Source: Gnetum montanum
Taxonomy: Eukaryota; Streptophyta; Gnetopsida; Gnetales; Gnetaceae
Direction of reading: 5' to 3'
Length of the DNA: 64,000 bases
NCBI GenBank assembly: GCA_015680685.1
Contig: MNCI01037977.1
Coordinates: 246,910 to 310,909, forward strand
Position numbers and translations under genes: made by a program. Below the pieces are notes generated by a model. It ran no database searches. It had not been told where the DNA came from and saw nothing but the letters and a program-made list of their open reading frames with translations. Shown here in pieces: positions 58,192-64,000 of this stretch (the stretch's first letter is position 1; each line of letters opens with the position of its first letter).

Positions 58192-59155
58192 CTTATATGG
58201 AGAAATGTTTCAGCACCAGCTACACAAACTGCAAATGCATCATTTCACTTAAGTTGAGGAATTGCAACAGCAATAGCTGGTTGTGGAGGCAAGGGCCCAA
58301 GCTATGCTTGAAGAATGAATTTGGGAGGAGCTTAGGGAAGAAATGGAGAACACAACATGGCATCAAAGGGTGCAAGAACAAGACGCAAAAGAGCAATAGA
58401 TTCACGAGGCTCAGGAAGATGTCGAACAGCAAGAACAACTGCTGAGGACTCATAAGACCAATGCAACAGCCTGGCTACAGGCCAACAAATGCCCATATAT
58501 GCAGATGCACATTAGTTGTGAGGCACCATGGCTAGCGCTGCATTGTCATATCCAACTTGCCCTTGCCCCACTCCATCCTGATGGTACAGGGCTGACCATA
58601 GAGTAGGCTAGAAGGGGTGAAGGCCTTTAAGCGCTTCTAGGAGGCAGTGGCTTTTGTCTCAACGAAGGAGTTTCGGGCACAGCTAGACGAGCTACATGCT
58701 ACTATCATCCCACATTGTTGTTGCGATAGGCTGCCCCAACACCCGTAATGGTGGGGGCGTTCATTGTTTTCGTCTGTGTAGGGGATGCCTTGTTGTGTGC
58801 TTCGGGGTTCTAGTTTTTGTTCTTTTTTTTTTTTGTTGTTGTTGCTGTCCCTGGTTTTCTCTGTTAAGTTCCTGTTTGTTTTGTTGTATTGTGTTTTGGT
58901 AAACTGTTTCATCATCCCTGAAGAGGGTTACGGGCCGTTTCGGGCCATTTTGCTTGTTTCTAGGGCTGTTTCTGGCCATTTTTGGTTGTGTTGAAGGATG
59001 TTTGCCTTGAGGCTAGGGGCTGCTTATTTGCTGTTTGGCTATGGACTTCTTTGGTCTGTTGTTGTTCCTTGATCTCTGTACATTTTCTTGTTAATACATT
59101 CCTGAACATTTTCCAATATATATATATATATATATATATCTTATATGGAGAAATG
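58192..59155 (+). mobile_element. LINE insertion with perfect 16-bp target-site duplications
   Basis: CTTATATGGAGAAATG occurs at 58192-58207 and again at 59140-59155. The inserted 932 bp (58208-59139) ends in TTAATACATTCCTGAACATT and a (TA)n tail (59117-59139), the 3' end style of plant L1 LINEs. Removing the insertion rejoins the animal-type element's RT region. Its 5' part has a coiled-coil-like open stretch (WEELREEMENTTWHQRVQEQ near 58320-58380) and a segment AFVSTKEFRAQLDELHAT near 58650; the family of this body is not recognised. Stops are present. Confidence 0.75.
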
Positions 59156-59650
59156 ATTAAATGGGAAGGGCTGTTGGTATAGAATGCTATCTAGACAAAG
59201 TTATATTTGCCTATGCAAGTAGTATTAGAAAAGAAATGGTGCATCAATAAAGCAATTAAGCTCTTTGAAAAAGGAGACAAAAAAGATCTAAATAATCATA
59301 GATGAACTATAATCAACAGTATTTTGGGCCAAGTTTCTGGGTACTATTCTAGAATCTATTTTTGCAAGGTGGGCCGAAGAAAATTGGATAAGTGCAATTT
59401 CTCATGAGAGATTTAGGTTGCAGCATTCTACTATAGATCATCTCATCACTTTACAATATCTTATTAATAAAGCAAAAGGTGCACAAAAGAAAACTTTTAT
59501 CTGCTTTGTAGAATTTTTCGAGGCCTATGATCTTGCCAATCAAGTTAAGTTATGCAAGCGCTCAAAAATTTTAGAAGTTCCTAGTATACTATTATCTACT
59601 ATCCAAAAATTTTACAAAAAGATATGCATTTAATTTACAAATGGGTAAGA
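59156..59650 (+). pseudogene. Reverse transcriptase part of the animal-type non-LTR element
   Basis: Text in shifting frames follows the RT order: INKAIKLFEKGDKKDLNNHR (usual I.P.FKKGDK.D..NYR), then ISHERFRLQHSTIDHLITLQ (usual Q.GFR..RSTIDHI.TL), then KTFICFVEFFEAYDLA (usual L..CFVDF.KAFD; the catalytic Asp is changed to Glu) and VPSILLSTIQKFYKKI. The remaining RT is missing because the plant L1 element begins at about 59650. A large part between endonuclease and RT is deleted as well. Confidence 0.65.
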
Positions 59651-59670
59651 ATAGTTTTAGAGGATTTTGA

Positions 59671-60376
59671 ATGGGTGAAGGCGTGGGAGTGGAGGATGCG
59701 GGGTGGGCACAAGCTAGGGATAGCAAGTGGACAGACAACGGGGCTAGGCCAGGCAACGTGGCTGAGGGTGGATCTAGCATTTTGGTGGCTAACACACTGG
59801 CCGAAGGAGGGCACAAGGCGACGAGGGGCAAGATGGAGGTGCAAGGCAAAGATCTGCTGAGTTTGAGGATTAAGGTGGTGCCTAGGGTGGGACTCCATAC
59901 ATTGGAATGTAGCTTGATTGGGCATTTTATGTCTGCAAGTGCAACGCCTAAGCTGGAGGCAGTGCAAAAGTGGGCAACGACCCAATGGAATTTTTGTTCG
60001 GTGGCTATGCAAAGTCTACCGGGAGCGCTCTTGTTGTTCATTTTTCCATCAATTGGGAATACAGAGCGGGTCTTGGGGTCCCTGGTTCTTCAAGGCTAGG
60101 GGTTTGGCATCAACGAAATGGAGGTCGAGTGCACATTGCGACACAGAGCTATTTTCCTATGCGCTAGTTTGGGTCCGAGTTTCCAAGATTCCTTGGGAAT
60201 TATGGAGCCTAGATTTCCTTCAGGTTTTGGCAAGGAGCTTTGAAGAGTTTATCTCCATCGATCAAGCCACGACGTCAATGGACTACATGGGCTACGTGTG
60301 TTTTTGTGTGGCAATCGCTGGCCTCCAAAGACCTGGGGAGAAAAATCTAATGGGGACATTTCTAACCCACTGGTAA
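59671..60376 (+). pseudogene. L1-a ORF1 (DUF4283-like)
   Basis: This is a nucleic-acid-binding protein that packages LINE RNA. The sequence shows CSLIGHFMSASATPKLEAVQ, ALLLFIFPSIGNTERVLG, then after a frameshift near 60100 ALVWVRVSKIPWELWSLDFL and IDQATTSMDYMGYV. These are the ordered blocks of the DUF4283 domain of plant LINEs. The C-terminal zinc knuckle is missing because of the internal deletion. Confidence 0.75.
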
Positions 60377-60410
60377 ATGAACAGTTCTAGGACTTTTTTT
60401 CACAGCCCAT

Positions 60411-61990
60411 GGGCTAGTCAATATGGAAGTTAGGGGATGTCAATTCACGTGGTGTAATCAGAGAAAGGGGTAGGACAGGCTCATGACAAGAATTGATCAT
60501 GTGTGGGTGAGCCTAAACATGTTGATGGATAAAGGGATGCTCGTCATTGGCAAGGAACATGTTGCATCAGATCACAGACCTTTGGTCTGTACGATCAGGC
60601 CTTTCGAAGATCAAGAGGCATGCCCTTTCATATTCAAGCAAACATGGCTGACGAAGCCATGGTTGAGATCGCTAGTGAAGGATATTTACAGAGCCTATGG
60701 GCAGGGCATTGATCCCAAAGAGTTTCTAAAACAAGGGCTAACTTCACTCAAGCAACATATCTAGGAGATCAGGTCAGAGGACAAATTCTCCTTTCGGTAT
60801 GGTCAAGGAGAGCTGATGCAACATTTGGAGCAAATATAGAGGGCTCAGGAGCTGGATGAGAAGCAAGAGGATGCTGAGGGGGGTGGTTTTACGAGAGTTG
60901 GAGAAGCTTGACAAAGAGGAGGAAACATATTGCAGACAAAGGGGGCAAGTTTGCTGGTTGAGGGATGGGGATAGGAACTTACGTTTCTTCTTTGCGGCAA
61001 CTCGTTGGGCTCGCTTAGCCAAGATGATTCCTTCCATTCATGATGGAGCGCAAGCTATGGAAGTGAAGGAGGAGGTTGCAAATGCTCTCTTGAGATACTG
61101 GTTTGACATTTGGCAACCGAAGGAGACTAAACCGATCTCCATCGATATTTTGAGAGTCTTGGGGGAGGTGGACAATCATTAGTTGTTGGTGCCCTTCACT
61201 TGGGGGGGGGGGGGGGGGGGGTGTTGTTTGAGGAGGCACTGGCTTCCATGAAGGGAGGTAGGGCACCAAGCCCTAATGGATGGCCCATGGAATTCTTTTA
61301 GACATTTTCCAAGGAACCAAGGGGTAATATCCTAGACACTTTCAATGAAATGGTGGTGTAGGGCCAAGTGAGAAGGGAGATCAACTGCTCATGGCTAGTG
61401 TTGATCCCGAAGTCATCCAATCCATCAAATCCTACACACTTCTGTCCTATTGGGGTGTGTAACACTTTGATTTAGCTTTTTTCGAAAATGTTGGTTGCAT
61501 GAATGGGGCCCATGATGCAATGCTTGGTGAGAGAACAACAGGTAGCTTTTGTCCAAGGTAGATTTTTGCAAGATCAGATTTTGCTGGTGCAAGAGGTGAT
61601 GCACTCACTTCAACAGACAAGGTTTCTAGGGTTGTGTTTGAAACTTGATATAACTAAGGCATATGACACGGTATCCTAGGATGTGCTAAGGGAGATCATG
61701 TTACATAAAGAATTCCACCTACATCTAAAGAAATTATGCTTGCATATTCAACAATCAAGTGCATTCTCTCTTGATTTTTTTTAAGGTTTTGGGTGGGGGG
61801 GGGTGTTTGTGGCCATGTTGTGGGGGTTTGTGTCCCTTGGAAGGGGTTTAATACAGGGTGACCCCCTATCTCCATATTTGTTCATTCTAGTGATGGATGC
61901 CATGAGGACATACTGCAGATCTAAAGGGGTTAGAGGGCTAACAGTTGAGGGGGTGCATTGCCTAGTTGAGCATTATGCATCTTATGGTGT
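60411..61990 (+). pseudogene. L1-a ORF2: endonuclease end and reverse transcriptase
   Basis: MEVRGCQFTWCNQRKG, an in-frame TAG, and RLMTRIDHVWV and ASDHRPLVCTIRP (60480-60600) are the end of the AP-type endonuclease, with the SDH catalytic motif. VCWLRDGDRNLRFFFAATRW (60950-61010) is the usual linker. RT blocks are LKLDITKAYDTVS (61640-61675, with catalytic Asp) and GLIQGDPLSPYLFILVMDAM (61847-61905). The YADD block is lost (HYASYGVA). A 21-base G run at 61201-61221 falls where a normal reading frame should run. Confidence 0.8.
61201..61221. other. Poly-G run, probably a sequence artefact
   Basis: An uninterrupted G run inside the LINE RT region, with frame change across it. A similar G run borders the N gap at 62862-62875. 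Confidence 0.6.
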
Positions 61991-62366
61991 CGCATAAGGT
62001 GGCCAGACTGAAGTGGGCGAAGGGTCTAGGGCTGGTGGGCGAAGGGTCTAGGGCTGCTTGGCTTTGATGAAGCTTGGGCTTTGGGCTTGCAAAGGCTACT
62101 CCATCGAATAGGGGCTCAAGATTGTTGCCTTGCCTAGTGGGTGTGGATTGTGCGGCAAAAGTATAGGCAATGGGAAGACACTAGCAGCGATTCAAATTTT
62201 TGGTGTGCATTAGTTTCACATGTGCAAATCATTTTGCAATAGGGGATGATTAATGCGTAGCTAGTGCAACTAATCCAACATAAATTCCCTATTGTCAGAG
62301 GGTGGTTGTAGCCGTGGAAGTGTAGACTCCCCAAAAAAGTCAAATATTTCCTATGGTTAATGAAAC

Positions 62367-63325
62367 ATGGTGCTTGGTAGGATTCAAGAGCTCACAAAAA
62401 TTGGTGACGGAAGGCTACTATGGGAAACACAGTTGAGACTGGGAATGGTGCAGGTGTTGGGGCTAGCACAAGGGAGACTACACCAAGTGGCGTCGAGGGC
62501 AAGGGGGGACCCTAGGGTCAACAATGGCTCAACGAGCACCGCAAGTGTGGCAAGTGGGTCTAGTTTCACAGACAGAGGTATTGAGGCGCGCTCCTGCATG
62601 GACGACATGATGAGGCTGCAGGTCAATGGACCACCGGATGAGAGGGTTAGGACCATGGAGCGTAGCCTAATTGGGCATTTTGTGTCTTGTAGGGCCCAGC
62701 CTAAGCTAGACCTTTTTTGAAAGTGGATGGTGGAGGTCTGGGGGATTAGGGAGGTGGAGGTATGTAGTCTATCTGATGACCTGCTCTTGTTCGTTTTTAA
62801 GAACTTGGCAAAACGGGATGTAGTCCTTTGGGTTTTTTTCTTTTTGGGGAAGGGGGGGGGGGGGGGGGGGGGGGGNNNNNNNNNNNNNNNNNNNNNNNNN
62901 NNNNNNNNNNNNNNNNNNNNNGCAAGGGGGTTGGCACTTACACACTAGTAGCCAGGTGCTCATCGGGAGCTGGACTTGTTCTCTCACGCGTCGGTCTAGG
63001 TGCACATTTCTGAGATTCCCTAGGAAATGTGGAATCTGGAATTTCTGCAGAAGATTGCTAGCATTTTCAGGGAGTTTATCTCATTTGATAAGTTTACGCT
63101 ATTGATGGAGCACATGGACTTCGTTCAATTCTGTGTTTGGTAGGCCTTGTCACCCAAGGACTTGGTCAAGGAGGTTGTGCTCGAGTTGCCAAGGGGTGAC
63201 AAACGGCTATTGGTGGAATTTGAGAACTTGGAGATGGAGCAACTGACCAAGGTTATCCTGCTAGCCTAGAAAGGGTGTTCCTTGTGCGGGAAAAATGGCC
63301 ACTATGAGGTCGATTGCAAGTTTTG
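62367..63325 (+). pseudogene. L1-b ORF1 with DUF4283-like domain and zinc knuckle
   Basis: MERSLIGHFVSCRAQPKLDL and LLLFVFKNLAKRDVVLW before the gap, and ISEIP.EMWNLEFLQKIASI, then ISFDKFTLLMEHMDFVQFCV after it, are DUF4283 blocks. A canonical CCHC knuckle, CSLCGKNGHYEVDC (63276-63317, CX2CX4HX4C), ends the protein. Stops and a frame change at the gap break it. Confidence 0.75.
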
Positions 63326-63773
63326 AGGTGTAGGGCAAGTGGGGGGGGCAGTGGGCCAAGGCTCTTGTGCTTTGCCTTAATGCGGGTCATTTGGGTGGGG
63401 ACTTGGCTATGGTGGTACGGTGGAGGTGGCTACAGGCTCCAGCTGTCGGCCCTCGTGTGCCCTAGGTGGTGCTTGGGCGTGCACATAGCCTATCTCTCGC
63501 TACCCTACCTTCTATCATGCCTACTAAACTGGGAGTTGAGCTCCCCCTACTAGGCAATTGGGTTAATGTGGTTTGGGGGAGTTCTAAGCCATGGAGGCTA
63601 GTTTCGACTCCTTTGCCTATGGAAGACTTTGGTAGTTTTCCGGTTTCACCAAAGGAGGGTAGGGCAGGGCACCTATCCAGTCTTATGTCACAGGACAAAT
63701 AGACAAGGAGTATCAACTTGGGTATACAGTAGACACTAAAAGAGGTATACCAACAACGTTCCACCGATAATGC

Positions 63774-64000
63774 ATGAAGATCATTTCATGGAATTGTAGG
63801 GGATAAGGTGCGCCCTATAAAAAAAAATACCCTGCAGGAGATTGTGCGAAGTGAGGATTGTGACATTGTTTGCCTATAGGAAACCAAGTTGCAGGCTTAA
63901 GAAGCATTCCACATGTAATAGGTTAGTTGGAATTTGCACCTAAGGCCCTGTCAGCAGCATGTGGGGGGTTTGGCCGTCCTAGCTCGCCCCAAGGTTTCGA
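63774..64000 (+). pseudogene. L1-b ORF2 start (endonuclease N-terminus)
   Basis: MKIISWNCRG at ATG 63774 is the characteristic start of plant L1 ORF2. Soon after, with frame changes, EIVRSEDCDIVCL.ETKLQA matches the conserved ETK block. A stop directly after NCRG and an A run at about 63821 (frameshift) mean it is not intact. It continues beyond the window. Confidence 0.75.

Larger units (their letters stand above)
59650..62366 (+). mobile_element. Plant L1 LINE (L1-a), internally deleted
   Basis: ORF1 (59671-60376) is joined directly to the second half of the ORF2 endonuclease (from about 60411), so the zinc knuckle, the ORF1 end and the endonuclease start are missing. RT and a partial zinc-binding region (near 62310-62345, PKKVKYFLWLMKHGAW) follow. 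L1-b begins immediately after, with no intervening A tail. Confidence 0.75.
62367..64000 (+). mobile_element. Plant L1 LINE (L1-b), continues past window end
   Basis: ORF1 (62367 to about 63325, with an N gap at 62876-62921) is followed by a ~450-bp spacer and by ORF2 from ATG 63774. It is related to L1-a (shared MERSLIGHFVS versus LECSLIGHFMS). The two lie head to tail. Confidence 0.75.

Noticed and set aside
58696-59182. Overlapping Cys/Val/Leu-rich plus-strand ORFs suggesting small membrane proteins
   Set aside because: They fall in the T/G-rich 3' untranslated part of the inserted LINE and change frame freely.
61201-61221. Long G run as a G-quadruplex element
   Set aside because: It breaks a conserved RT frame, and a similar run abuts an N gap at 62862; a sequencing or assembly artefact is more likely.

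Overview
This window is repeat-dominated nuclear DNA of a land plant, most likely a seed plant with a large genome. The evidence is Ty3/gypsy elements with tRNA-Asp-type primer sites, plant L1 LINEs with DUF4283-like ORF1, a tRNA-derived SINE array, and one small-exon gene among transposons. I cannot name the species. Nothing suggests bacterial, organellar or CRISPR content. It is draft sequence: single-N joins at 19458, 28683 and 56794 and N runs at 29073-29088 and 62876-62921 break the text, and several of these are visibly misjoined.

Left two thirds (about 1-47960). One family of Athila-like LTR retrotransposons fills this part. Its LTRs are about 850-960 bp and run from TGATGAG to CTCATCA on the sense strand. 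Element A (751-9144, minus) and element C (38756-47960, minus, TSD TGAGG) share one unusual plan: gag, no pol, then a long third ORF (ORF3). Element B (13820-27019, plus) is full length with gag, protease, RT, RNase H, integrase and ORF3. It sits inside element D (12765-36285, minus), which also received a solo LTR (28639-29310, TSD TTGTG). Another solo LTR lies at 10920-11876 (TSD GTATA). A four-copy array of tRNA-derived SINEs lies at 9899-10563. A short gag-only LTR element (F, with a tRNA-Met primer site) lies at 36286-38363. All coding regions in these elements carry stops and frameshifts.

The most interesting structure is inside A, B and C. Just upstream of ORF3 there is a small copy of the element's own LTR promoter style: a U3-type repeat cluster, a TATA box, a short leader, and a GTAAG splice donor, with an acceptor at the ORF3 start codon that is intact in C but degraded in A and unclear in B. 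The repeat type matches the element's own LTR (GATATC type in A and C, TCGACTAGGCC type in B). This looks like a dedicated, spliced, internal transcription unit for ORF3.

Right third (47961-64000). A minus-strand gene of unknown function has five phase-compatible exons (53183 down to 51215) and possibly two more upstream; a plus-strand LINE tail lies in one intron. Next comes a non-LTR element whose endonuclease and RT read like animal-type LINEs (55237-58060 and 59156-59650). One of its segments is tandemly triplicated, and a younger LINE with perfect 16-bp TSDs has split it. Two plant L1 elements (about 59650-62366 and 62367 to the window end) close the region.
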